Shown here: positions 20,746 through 31,587 of the stretch, in pieces
Layout of the letters: every line of letters starts with the position of its first letter
How positions within the stretch are numbered: position 1 is the stretch's first letter
Origin: Exophiala sp. HKRS030
Taxonomy: Eukaryota > Ascomycota > Eurotiomycetes > Chaetothyriales > Herpotrichiellaceae
Reading direction: 5' to 3'
DNA: 64,000 nt
Assembly (NCBI GenBank): GCA_023897205.1
Contig: JAHWDD010000004.1
Location: 2,790,001 to 2,854,000, forward strand
Made by a program: the position numbers and the translations under genes
Notes under the pieces: model-generated
Told to the model about the DNA's origin: nothing
Seen by the model: the letters and a program-made list of their open reading frames with translations, nothing else
The model's database searches: none

Positions 20746-22362
20746 ATGAAAATGCCACAACCACAAACAGGTGCGGTCGTGCCCCCCTCACTGACTCAAC
20801 TAGCTGCACAACATTTGGAAAAGATCAGGAATGGGAAGTTGAGCTCCGAAGTACGAGACAAGACCATTTTGTGTTTGCTTGACTACTTTGGTGCTTTGGG
20901 TTCTGGATTATCAGCTCCCTGGGCAAAGAGTCTATTGAGATATGCCCAAGTCAGTACGAGTGGTAGTAGTGGATTGTCTACTTCATCATCATCATCATCA
21001 CCACAGAGCGGTGGTGTGAGTGTCATGGGACTTCAAATGCTGTGTTCTGCTGAGACTGCAGCTTTTACAAACGCTTCTATCGCTCACGGTATCATAAGAG
21101 ATGATATGCATCTTGCAGCCGGTGCCCATATTGGTGTCATGGTGATTCCAGCCGCGCTCGCCTTGGCTCAGAGGGACAGCTGGTCAGGCGAGCAACTCCT
21201 AAAGGCTGTAGTTGGTGGTTACGAAATGGCCGTCGCTCTGGGATCCGCGGTCCGCTCTTCAGGTACATGTAACCCTCATTTCCGACCCAGTGGGATCATA
21301 GGAGCTTTCGCCTCCGCGGCGACTGGCATCATGGCCGATCCTACCATCACTCAGTCCCAATCTGCCTGCGCGCTGGGTCTGGCTGCCAACATGGCCGCCG
21401 GATTAAACGAGTGGCCTTGGGCGGGTGGTCTGGAGATCACCACGCAGATGGGTACCGCCGCCCGCGCAGGGATCACCAGTTATGACCTCGCAAAGGCAGG
21501 TGTGAGTAGCAGTTTGACGATCCTAGAAGGGAAAGATGGTCTCTTTGAGGCGTACGGATGTGGTGATCGAAAGGTCGCCGCCACGGTATTTCGCAATCAT
21601 TTGCTTACGGTCGACGACGAAGACGCGGCGTCAAGAACGGATGAAACGACAAAATACGGTGCAGGTGTCATGGGAGCCAAATTCAAACCTGTCGCCGGTT
21701 GTAATTTCATCCAGACTCCAGTGTGTGTTGCACTCCGGATTCATGACAGTCTCAACAGCCTCGACAAGAATACAAATTGTGCGACGACGACTACTTCGGG
21801 TATCGAAAACATTGACCGAATCACCATCACAACGACGTCCCCAGCCATCACTTACCCTGGCTGCGACAATACCGGACCTTTCCGAAAAGTCCAACAGACC
21901 AAAATGAGTCTCCAATACGCCGTGTCTTCGGCGTTGTTGTTCGGCCGAGTCGACGAGTGGACCTACAGGCACTTTTCCAACAAACAGCTTGATTATTTGA
22001 TCGGGAAATGCGTGCTAGAGACCGATGCAGGGTTTGACGAGGACTTGTACAAGCGAGGGAAACAACCTTGTAAGATCGAGGTCAAAATGAAGAACGGACA
22101 TGTCCATCGTGATTTCATGGGTGACGTTCCTTGGTTGGACGGTGAGGCTGTTGAAGAGAGGTTCAAAAGAGAAGCGAATACGATGTTTGTTGACCGTGCT
22201 GATGTGACGAAAGGTGACCCAGCTCGGGGGGTCGTGGACGAGATTATTCTCGAGTGTCGTCGTCTCGGGACCTCACAGAGTACCGAGAGGCTGTTCGAAT
22301 TGTTGGCCTCGGGGGGACCTTTGATTGTGAAAGACAACGTACAGGATAGCGTCTTCGAATAA
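20746..22362 (+). CDS. MmgE/PrpD-family protein
   Basis: Single exon of 538 residues from the ATG at 20746. It follows the MmgE/PrpD fold (2-methylcitrate dehydratase, cis-aconitate decarboxylase and relatives): a helical N terminus, the acidic/His active-site segment HGIIRDDMH (residues 114-122) with H128 nearby, and a C-terminal lid domain. A Ser/Thr-rich insertion sits at about residues 69-90. As I remember the family, the segment usually reading FHPTS is here HFRPSG (178-183), and the usual Lys in the K-P-x-H-x-G-x-A-A-R block is missing (ITTQMGTAAR, 231-240), so chemistry may differ from the named enzymes. It probably dehydrates, decarboxylates or epimerises an acid substrate in the pathway of this block. 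The region from 20689 is open but has no earlier ATG. Confidence 0.85.
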   Translation: MKMPQPQTGAVVPPSLTQLAAQHLEKIRNGKLSSEVRDKTILCLLDYFGALGSGLSAPWAKSLLRYAQVSTSGSSGLSTSSSSSSPQSGGVSVMGLQMLCSAETAAFTNASIAHGIIRDDMHLAAGAHIGVMVIPAALALAQRDSWSGEQLLKAVVGGYEMAVALGSAVRSSGTCNPHFRPSGIIGAFASAATGIMADPTITQSQSACALGLAANMAAGLNEWPWAGGLEITTQMGTAARAGITSYDLAKAGVSSSLTILEGKDGLFEAYGCGDRKVAATVFRNHLLTVDDEDAASRTDETTKYGAGVMGAKFKPVAGCNFIQTPVCVALRIHDSLNSLDKNTNCATTTTSGIENIDRITITTTSPAITYPGCDNTGPFRKVQQTKMSLQYAVSSALLFGRVDEWTYRHFSNKQLDYLIGKCVLETDAGFDEDLYKRGKQPCKIEVKMKNGHVHRDFMGDVPWLDGEAVEERFKREANTMFVDRADVTKGDPARGVVDEIILECRRLGTSQSTERLFELLASGGPLIVKDNVQDSVFE

Positions 22363-22637
22363 ATCATTCCTTCTAGGTGTAGAACAGAATCAACGGGATT
22401 TTTCATGACATCAAATGATACAAGGTAGAGTTTTGCCCGTTAAATGGTATTCTTCTTCGTTTCTCAATGGCATGGACCACCTCCATAAGTTTCTGACAGC
22501 AAGCAGAGTGTTGCTATGTGAAAAAAGGACGTATACAGCAGAGTATGCCATGTAAGAAGCACCTTTCGTACATACAGCATCTACAAAAGAGTTTTCGCAA
22601 TACCGTCACCTCCGTCCTTGAAAGAAGGAAAGACCAA

Positions 22638-24794
22638 TCAGATCTTCTGCACCTCCGGATCCAATTTCGAGTCGACCTTGACAGTCTCATTCTCCAACAG
22701 CACCGCCTTGTCCAGGTTCTTTTTGGCCGGATCGATGTTGGAAACGAGTAGTGCACTGACGAGGGCCAGCACGGCGAATCCAAGTGCCGTGTAGAAAACG
22801 ACCTGGAAGGCCTGGACGTAGGCCAATTTCACGGCGTGCTGGCTCGCAGCGATGACCTGCTTGGTGATGCCGGGTACCTTGGCGTAGGCTGCGGCAGTGT
22901 TGGCTGCGGCGGCCGCCATCAGGGCTTTTAGGTTCGCTTGGTCAAAGTTGAGGCCTGCTATCGCTTTGGTGAGCTGCGAAGGCAGCTTCGCCTTGAACTG
23001 ATTGTCGACGATGGACGAGTAGATGGCTGTAGCGACAGCACCGCCCAGCAAACGGAAGGTGGAGAGAGCTCCCACGGCGACACCACTACATTCATACGTT
23101 CACTTTGTTAGTGCCTTGGCCTTCAGGTCAAACTTGAGAGGGAAGTCAATCAGGCAGGCAAGAACTTACATATCTGCTTGGTCTTCTAGATTGAGTGATA
23201 CCATACTGAAGAGCATGTAGAGAGGCTGGTTGATGAAACAGGACATCAAAAACACCAACGCAATGGCTTTGGCCTTGTCATCGATCCCGACCGTAGAGAG
23301 AGCACCGACAAAGGCCGTCTGGCAGCAGATGAAGCCGAAGATTTGCCATTTCTCATGTCCGAAGCGGGCACAGAAGACCCAGACAGAGATCAGAGAGACT
23401 GTAACTCAAAAACCACCACATGTCAGTTTCTGGGTGGTGAGAGAAAAACAAAAAGGGCGGACGATATCTCACCCCAAGTTGCAAGCGTGGTTATGTTGGC
23501 GTAGATGCCACGAATGATGGGCTTGTCCGCAGGGACAAAGAGCAGAGCGGATTCTCGGGGCCAGATGACCTGCATACTGTAATAAAGCATGCCGCAGCAG
23601 AAACCGACCAAGACGAGAACGTTGTATCTGGACATATATCTCGTCAGCTGTGGTTGTCTTTCATCTGCAGATGGATTGAAGATGTTGTCAGACTCACCCT
23701 CTCCATTGCCGGAACAGTCGAGGAGGAAACAATGGATATTTCAAGTTGGCATTGAAATCCCACACGAACAGGAGGACAAGACTAAAAAAGCCGACAACGA
23801 TGGGTGCGATGACTTGAGCACTTTTCCAAGGGAAGCGGCGGCCACCAAAGTTCAAACCGACCAGGAACAAGGTGCACCCGGCGACAAGGAGAAAGAGGCC
23901 GACGTAGTCCATCTCCTTCACGAGTGACAGGCGGGAGACGCGGTCGGTCTTGTGTTTGGTCTCAAAGGATGGTGGGCGGTAGAAGCAAAAGAGAAAAATG
24001 CCGGCAACCCCGTGGAAGGCACACATGTACCAGTATGCGCCTCGCCAGGTGATGGAAGTATGGGCGATGAAGACGTATGTGATGAGGGGGGCAAAAATGC
24101 ACATGATGGCGCTCGTTCCATAGAGTCCTATAGATATAAAAACGCAGGGCCGTCAGTGAAAAAAGCGCGATATGCCTCGTTTTGGCTTCCTGAGTTCCAT
24201 TGGGAAGAAGACTCACCAAGTGCAGTCAAGCGGTACTTGTTAGGGATGAATTCCATGATGCAGGCAAAACCCATTTCCTGAAACCCCGATCCAACACCGA
24301 ACATGACACCGCTGGCGATCATTTGACCGATACTTTGGCCCGTGGCGCCCACAATGGTACCAAGGAACGAGATAAAGGCCCCGGCGAGCATGAAGTATCG
24401 TCGACCAAAGATGTCACTCAGACGACCGCCAACTGAGACGAGGATGGCCGCACCGAGGCCCCAAGTGACATTGATCCAAATGTAGTCTGGGTCAGGACCG
24501 AGTTCCGCGTTTATGTAGGGTGCCGCCACGGCGGGGATGAGCAAGGTGTACTCATAGGCACTCAGTTGACCGCAGATAGCCTGTCCGGGGTAGAGTCAGT
24601 CAATAGTCAAACGACAAGAACGGGAGACGAACAAGGAAAGCTAAGACGGTCTTCAAATTGATGCCGTCCCAAATCTCATGCTCGACGTGAACAGGTGCTT
24701 CGATCTGCCCGTCGGCATGGGGACGGGCAGAAGTATCCTCGATCTGGACATCTGTGGAAGTCTTGTGAAATGCCGTGGGGTGATGCTCCTCCAT
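22638..24794 (-). CDS. TRI12-type MFS efflux transporter
   Basis: Six exons on the minus strand (24794-24633, 24580-24217, 24127-23698, 23627-23473, 23398-23170, 23085-22638) give 595 residues with all joins in frame. It is a 14-helix MFS protein of the fungal trichothecene-efflux-pump/siderophore type: a hydrophilic N terminus of about 50 residues, the GGRLSDIFGRRYF loop between helices 2 and 3, and the GVGSGFQEMGF..EFIPNKYR segment typical of TRI12-like pumps. Plasma membrane location is expected. Its stop is 275 bases from that of MmgE/PrpD, and it lies inside the metabolic block, which suggests export of a product or of a toxic intermediate. The leader just upstream of the ATG contains an (ACC)n run in transcript sense. 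Confidence 0.9.
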
Positions 24795-25645
24795 GATTGT
24801 GAAGGTTCTTCGCTCTTTCGTTGGCTATATGTCGTGGTGGTGGTGGTGGTGGTGGTGGTGGTGGTGTGACCAAGTTGCTAGTCCTCCGTGAATCTAAAGA
24901 AAAGAGTTATGAAAAACCACGCTGGCATTGCCCGTATCTCGACAAAGATATTTTGGGCCAATGCGGAGTGAAATCCGGGGTACTTATATCTCTGATCATC
25001 ATTTGCCGAAGGGGAGATAAAGGGGACACTGTGGAAGTTCTGTCGAGGTCTAGAATGGCTTGAAAATTGCTGTGGTTGTTGCTGTACACACTTCCTTCCA
25101 CCTTGACTTCGGACGGCTCGCTAGGTACCCAGTGAATGGCTATGAATATCCAATAGGCATTTGAGAGACAGTCGGCAGTGGTTTATTCCGCGTGTGTCAT
25201 TGGGTGAAACTGCCGGGTCAAAGGTGGCTGAGAAGTTGGACATAATTGTGGGAGAGTCCGGAATGCGGGTGTTTTGCCCAGATGCCCAGTATGGGACCGC
25301 ACGACGCTCAAGGAACTACCAAGCTGACTTGCCGTCGCATGACACTTCTACAGAACAGCGTGCGGGAAATATACACATCTTGGTGAATTCATAGGGTCAG
25401 GGGGGTAGTGTAGACACGCGCTTTAGCGAATCCAAGATGGTGTATCGAGACGAATCTACATTCCAGTCAAGGACGAACAGTGAAGCCATATCATAAAAAA
25501 TGGAAAAGCAAGTCGATATTCCGATACTCGTGGCATGAACGGGAACGATGTCTTCTCGGGACAATTTGTCTTTATTTAACAGCAGAAAGGAAGAAGCATG
25601 TACTCGGGTGCCCCTTTTTGCTGCACTACAGGTCCACAAGGTTGT
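24795..25645. other. Intergenic region, MFS promoter and SDR 3' end
   Basis: About 850 bases. It contains the trinucleotide repeat at 24834-24866 near the MFS start codon. No gene is supported. Confidence 0.5.
24834..24866. repeat. (GTG)n trinucleotide repeat
   Basis: About eleven uninterrupted GTG/TGG units on the plus strand. It lies 40 bases upstream of the minus-strand MFS start codon, so the transcript leader would carry an ACC run. Confidence 0.9.
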
Positions 25646-27025
25646 TCACGGCCATGCGTCTCCCCTGGCTCTGAAAACAGTTCGTTGGATCTTTTGAAGC
25701 CAGTGGTTCTCATCCGTACGGTCGTCTTCCTCCGCATCTATGAAACCATGCTTACTCACCGACTCGGAGCAAATGACAAACGAGTGCCCTGTAAGGGAAT
25801 GAACCAGGTCAGCTTTTGATGTCATCCACTTGTGTGTCCATGCCGACAGGGAGAGTTCTAGGATCTCTTCTTACCGTTAATGCTCTTGTCACATGAGACT
25901 CTCATTACACACTTGACAGCACTGTCGATGGTGGCGAACTCGACTCCATTCTTGGCCAGTCTGTCCAGGGTCTCCTGTGTTTGGATGGCAGTACGGATCC
26001 AGCTGAGGCAGTCACGTTAGTGACTCCATTCCCAAGTGGCAATGGATATCGGGGTGATCTACTTACGCCGGCGCAACATAGGCAACTCGGATGCCCTGAT
26101 GGGGGGCGTTCCGTCGAGCAGTCCGCATCAGCCCACGAAGGCCCCATTTCGAAGTCGAGTACTCCCAGCTCCCCTTGCAAAACACGGTCAGCATATTGCA
26201 GATGAAAAGGTGCTTAGGAACGTACTAGATTATCACAGATACCAGCGATACTGCCGATGAAGATAAAACAGCGGTCTCGATCCGGAGTCTGCTCGCCACG
26301 TCGGAAATAGTGAATGGCAAGTTTGAACGTGTACATATTGCCGACCAGATTGATGTCGATGATGTGCATGCTAGGTTTTGTCGGTTTGGAAAAGGGATCT
26401 TCGGACATTGATATCAGAATGATGGACTGCCCTGATATCAAGACTGTTGTCGTACCTTCTAGGGCCATCATGGGATCGCCCGCCCCTCTGCCAACACCTG
26501 CATTGGAAATGACTATATCAACCGTCTTCGAAGGCGACTTCGTTACGGCTGCCTCAAACAGCCGAACTTGGTCATCCCACGAACTGATATCACACTTGAC
26601 AAAGCAAGTTCTCTCCCTAGGAATACAGGTCAGAAACTCGACTGGCATAAGCGTCCATGGGGCACTACTGACGGACTCAATTCAGTCTCAATGGCTTTCC
26701 CTCTTTCTTCATTGACATCGCAAAATGTCACAAATGCTCTGGAGTGTGGCACAATCAGCAACTAGCTTTTGGTGGTCACTGGAGGACGAGTAGGAAGTAC
26801 CCATTTTTGACGAATTCCCGAACATATGCCTCTCCCATGCCATTCGCACCTGACAGCAAGACTCATCTTAGCAACGACTCTTTACAATCTTGAAAGTCCT
26901 CATCTTGACAGCAGCAATGACATTGACCTACCTCCAGTTACAATCACACTCTTGCCTTTACATTGCGTCTTGTCTGGCACCACGCCGCAATCCACGGGGC
27001 CAGTGTACTCGTATACCGCTGACAT
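25646..27025 (-). CDS. Short-chain dehydrogenase/reductase
   Basis: Eight small exons on the minus strand (27025-26932, 26849-26801, 26738-26673, 26616-26456, 26398-26226, 26173-26067, 26002-25875, 25788-25646) join in frame to 306 residues. This reconstructs a complete classical SDR: TGGANGMG at 30-37 for NAD(P) binding, NAG at 108-110, catalytic Ser173, and YSTSK giving Tyr186 and Lys190, with the normal Ser-to-Tyr spacing of 13. The closest style is the 15-hydroxyprostaglandin-dehydrogenase-like SDRs of fungi, which usually oxidise or reduce secondary alcohols and ketones. It is divergent from the Baeyer-Villiger-type monooxygenase. An alcohol oxidation to a ketone followed by oxygen insertion would be a sensible pair, but that order is inference. 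The C-terminal exon contains a second possible donor, so the tail is less sure. Confidence 0.85.
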
Positions 27026-27862
27026 CCTGAGAGTGCTGGAGACCTACTTCTTGACGTTCGATTTCGATGTTGACCAGTCCTGCTCTTGCTGAATAGATTT
27101 CTTTTATCCGCTGGGACAAGCCTGAAAGTCTTTGCTGCATTATCTTCTCGTTAAATGTCTCCACCTTCAGAAAGCCCTCGGCTGAAAGTTATAAACGCCA
27201 ACACAAGGCTAAACCATGATCCCAAGAGCATAGCCGTGAATGGCCCGTGTTTCTCTGTCGTTGATGGTGGTTTGGGGAATGTCTGGAGTCGTGGCGAGAG
27301 ATTTGTAGCAGCCACTCGGCACTGGCAATTGTGGCCAATCACGACCAAGTGGGCAAGATGTCAAGCCGAAACTGTCGTTTGTTCGTCTTCCCGCCCTCAA
27401 ACATCGTGCCCTTAAGCCAGTGCTGCACCGAGCACAGATAAACCCACCACCACGTATCTCGGCAGCGCCACTGACCATCCATGACTACCGACAGAACGTC
27501 CCATGGGAAAGAGCTACATAGAAGCCACCGATTGGTGGCAGAGGCGGGAGTAGTCGACCCAGTTGGGAGAGACCCAAACATCCACAATCACCACTATGCC
27601 TTGGGGTTATCGATGGCTCGACAAGAAGCCGACTGGTGCCTTATGGAATCTTATACCGAGGCCCAGACCGCCATCACCTGAGCCAATATTGGTATCGATC
27701 GATTGAGACAACTTCGCAACCATAAGAGACGCAGGTAGGCTAAGGACTCAAGTAGTCAACAAAGTCCGAAAACCTTTGAACAGATTATCTCCGATTCCAA
27801 GGCAGTGCAAGGGTTTAACAAGTCTCTCATTGGTATCACCAGAGGACTCATTGACAGATATC
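27026..27862. promoter_or_regulatory. Divergent promoter region, SDR / FAD monooxygenase
   Basis: About 840 bases between divergent starts. A CCAAT box lies near 27337 and an inverted one (ATTGG) near 27530. No clear CGG-type palindrome was found. No gene supported. Confidence 0.4.
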
Positions 27863-30023
27863 ATGGCGTTGACCGAAGAGCAACTTGTACCTCGAGTGGC
27901 CGGAGGGTCAGACGCAGAGGTACCGGCCATCAAGAAGGTCTTGGACCAGACTTCGACAACAGAGCCGCTGAAATCGACACTTCAGCATAACAACTCCGAG
28001 TCACTACAAGTTAATGGCTACTATGGTAGTCTTGCGCAGAATGACCCTTACTACATCCCCAGAGGCGATCAGCTGGCTTTCACCCCTCGGAAGATCCGAG
28101 TCATCACTGTTGGTGCAGGGTTTTCCGGTCTCCTGATGGCACACAAGTTCCAGCATCGCTTTCCAGACATGGATGCCATTGTGGACCACACCATATTCGA
28201 AAAACGTTCCGAGGTTGGCGGCACTTGGATCGCAAACACCTACCCTGGGGTCCAATGTGACGTTCCTTCGCATATTTATGTGAGTGTTCTTGAACGGCAA
28301 GGTTTTTTGCTGAGAAGTGGAACTGGACTAAGGAATAACAAACAAACTGACGTCCAACGTGATTGCAGGCGTTTCCCTTCGATCCCAACCCAGAATGGAC
28401 TCGGTTCTATTCGAGCGGAGCCGAGATCGAGGAATACATTATCAAAACGACCAAGAAGTGGAATCTGGACCGGGATATTCAGTTCAACACCAGGGTCGTA
28501 GGAGCGTGGTGGAACGAAGAGCGTGGTCAGTGGAAGGTGACGATTCAGAAAGACGGCCAAAGCAGTAACGAATGGGCGGATGTTTTGATCAACGGACAAG
28601 GTGTTCTTGAGTGAGTCTCGGCGTCCGACTGGGAAGACCTCAGCGAACTAACATCTTACCACCATTCTAGCACCTACCAATGGCCCAACATCAAGGGTCT
28701 CGAAGACTTCAAGGGCCATCGCGTCCACTCGGCCAACTGGGACCACAAGTTTGACTACTCTCACAAGCGTATCGCCGTCATCGGGAACGGCTCTTCCGGG
28801 GTCCAGATCGTACCTCAGATGGCCAAACTGCCAGGGACCACGGTGACAAATTTCGTCAGGGGACCTTCGTGGATCTACTACCGCGTCCCGCCCTCTCAAC
28901 ACCTGGGTCGATCCAGCAAATCCGGCAACAATCCCATCTACACGGAAGAGGAGAAGAAGAGGTTCCGAGAGGATCCCGATGCCATGAGAGAGCACCGTAG
29001 AGCCATGATTGCCAGAACCAACAAAGCGTTCCGCATGGTAAGTGGGTGAACGACCTCAGAACGTAGTATAACCATCTACGTCGGCTAACGCATGGTGTGT
29101 TGGGGATCTAGTTTATCAAAGACTCCGACGCCAACAAGGAAGCCATGGCACTGGCTGAACAGCAGATGAGAGAACGTCTGAACCATGACCCTCGCCTGTG
29201 CGACATCCTCATCCCCAAATGGTCACTAGGTTGTCGAAGAATCACTCCTGGGGAAGGTTATCTCGAAGCATTTTCCTTGCCCAACTGTGACATTACCAAC
29301 AGCAGCATCACACATGTTAGTGAGAATGCAATTCACACTGCCGACGGCGAGGTCCATGAGATTGACGTCTGTAAGTTTGCTCACACTAGCCTCTACTTAC
29401 CTTTTTTCCCCTATTTTGCCCAGAAAAAGGAAAAGGGACGTACTGATTTCTGATTGTCAGTGGTCTGCGCGACCGGATTCGACGTCTCGTTTCGCCCCAA
29501 CTACCCTACCGTCGGACGCAACGGGGTCGATTTGGTCGAATCCTGGACGCAGAAACCGGAGTCTTATTTTTCCGTGGCGGCCAAGGACATGCCCAACTAC
29601 TTTACGGTGTTGGGACCCAATGCGCTCGCCGGCCACGGTTCCTTGCTGGAAGGGATGAACTGGAACGGCGACTACTTTGTCAGGTGGATCCGGAAGATGG
29701 CCGAGGAGGACATCAAAAGTTTCGTCCCCAACACGGCCGTCGTCGACCAGCACGTGCGGTACTCGGACGAGATCCACAAGTCTCTGGTGTGGACCGCCCC
29801 CTGCAAGAGTTGGTACAAGCAGGGGACCACCGACGGGAGGGTGGCGGCCCTCTTCGCGGGCAGTGGGATGTTGTACAAGCGCATCATCGGCGGCGGCGAG
29901 TTGCGCGTCGAAGACTTTGACCTCACCTACCGGTCCAACAACCGGTTCAAGTTCATGGGCAACGGCTTCACCGAGTTCGAGTTGGACCCCGAAAGTGACT
30001 TGGCTTGGTATATTGAAAAGTGA
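27863..30023 (+). CDS. Baeyer-Villiger-type FAD monooxygenase
   Basis: Five exons (27863-28279, 28369-28610, 28671-29037, 29112-29370, 29461-30023) give 615 residues in frame. It has the FAD-binding GAGFSG at 84-89, the DVPSHIY segment, the Baeyer-Villiger fingerprint FxGxxxHxxxWD spanning residues 233-244, and the second Rossmann motif GNGSSG at 258-263 for NADPH. Members of this class insert one oxygen next to a carbonyl to give an ester or lactone, or hydroxylate related substrates. About 75 residues precede the FAD domain, as in fungal steroid and ketone monooxygenases. An open frame begins earlier at 27776 but without an ATG. It is paired head-to-head with an SDR and closes the metabolic block. 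An MBL-fold hydrolase at the other end could open the lactone formed; that is inference. Confidence 0.93.
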
Positions 30024-30700
30024 CGACGACGACACCGTCAAGTCAGGAAAAGTGGCAAACAAAGTTGCTACACTGTGACAACAGTGCGTGTGTACACAGA
30101 ATACAAGAGTAGTCGTTTTGGAAATCAAGGCAGTAACAGAGGTACCCCCAAGGTGGAAATGAGTAGTTGCTTGGGATGACATGAAACAATCAAGGAATGA
30201 AGAGAGATTAAATGATATCGATAAATCATTGCTTGTGTAGTCAGCTTTCAAGAAGAGGATCTGAGGTCTGCCCAGTACCAAGTTAAGGTCCATTCAATCA
30301 TATTTGGTCATTGATTTACTGTATACCATCTATACATCCTTTTTTCCATATGGTGCTGCTGCATAGAATACTGCGCGCATTTGAGGGATATCAAAAAATA
30401 GAAGAGGTCAGAATACAAAAAAGGATGTCACATCTCCCAAAAAAAAACTTCTTGCACACAGGAACACGCACACCACATCCCAAAGACTCAATTGCTCATC
30501 CCTCAGGGAGCAACGAGACAAACTACGGTGTGACCTGATCGCCCACAGAAAACACAATCCCTCCCCAACTCCGGAATTCGATTGGCGACTCGACCTCGAA
30601 AAAAGTCTACCGAGGGAATCTTGCCTTTCTTCCTAGTCGTCCCCCTGTTGGGCAACCGGATAAGGTTCTCGACTCAATATTCCGAAGAGTCTAAACTCGA
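30024..30700. other. Gene-free interval between convergent stops
   Basis: About 680 bases between the monooxygenase and the cupredoxin 3' ends. AT-rich in part; no gene seen. Confidence 0.5.
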
Positions 30701-31587
30701 TTACCACGCAGCCACCAGAGCACCGAGGACAAGCATGCCAGCTGATGCTTCTCTGGCCCGCACGGCGGCACCAGTGAATACTGCCGGAGCGGCAGGCACA
30801 CTGCTTGACGGAGGTGTCGCGGCGGACTCAGCGGCCGGTGCGGGCGGGGGAGGAGCAGGAGCAGTGTTTGCGGGAGGTGGCGAGCCGCCGAAGGTGACTG
30901 TGTTAGCGGCAGGCGGAGGGGGAGCCGAGGCGGGAGGGGCAGGAGGAGTGTCAGCCAAAGGCAATTTCGCGGCATTCGCAATGTATGCGTCAATTGTGTT
31001 GGGCGTGCTGCTGTTTTGATTGATCACCATGGCCATACCCTTTTGACAGTGGTTGGTCTGGCCGCAGAAGATCCAGATAGGCTTGGTGTCGTTGACCAAC
31101 ACGTTGAAAACCGGTGTGGTGGACTCGTTGCCCTTGACTGGAACAAACCCTGACTTCAGTCCAGGACGCATTGGGGTCGTCAGGTTGGCGGAGATGGGCT
31201 TGCAAGGCTCCGCAAAGCTCGACTCTGTGACTGTGTGGTTCTGGAATTCGTCAATTTCGAGCCAACTATTGTCCTCTGCTGACATACCTTGGGATGGTAC
31301 TGAAATTGCACTATCGAGCCAACCGGAGCTTCAATGTTGTTTGGGAAATATTTCAGCGAGCCGTTTGAATCTGACACCGAAACGACCTGCACGATGAGCT
31401 GGCCGTTGCCTCCAGCTGGGGGAGGAGTGATTGGTTGACAGCCTGCTGGACAAGAGGGAGCAGCGCCCCAAGATCCACCGCCGCCGCCACTACCACCACC
31501 CCAAGAGCTTTGACCCTGGCCACCACCATAAGTTGCGACGGCCCCAGTCGCCAGCAACGTTGAAAAGAGGAGACTCTTGAGAGACAT
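30701..31587 (-). CDS. Secreted GPI-type cupredoxin
   Basis: Two exons on the minus strand (31587-31288 and 31240-30701) give 279 residues. A signal peptide (about residues 1-19) is followed by a Gly/Ser-rich stretch and then one cupredoxin domain. Splicing creates the PKNHTVT segment with His102; further on C159-x4-H164-x4-M169 completes a type 1 (blue) copper site in the normal Cys-x4-His-x4-Met arrangement. After the domain comes a Pro/Ala-rich region of about 80 residues and a short hydrophobic tail (MLVLGALVAAW), suggesting a GPI anchor in plasma membrane or cell wall. Fungal proteins of this build are common, with roles in copper handling or surface redox that are mostly untested. Not an oxidase: a single domain has no trinuclear centre. 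Confidence 0.85.

Noticed and set aside
29457..30293. A 278-codon minus-strand frame at the end of the FAD monooxygenase
   Set aside because: Val/Asp/His-rich shadow of the GC-rich last exon; no motif.
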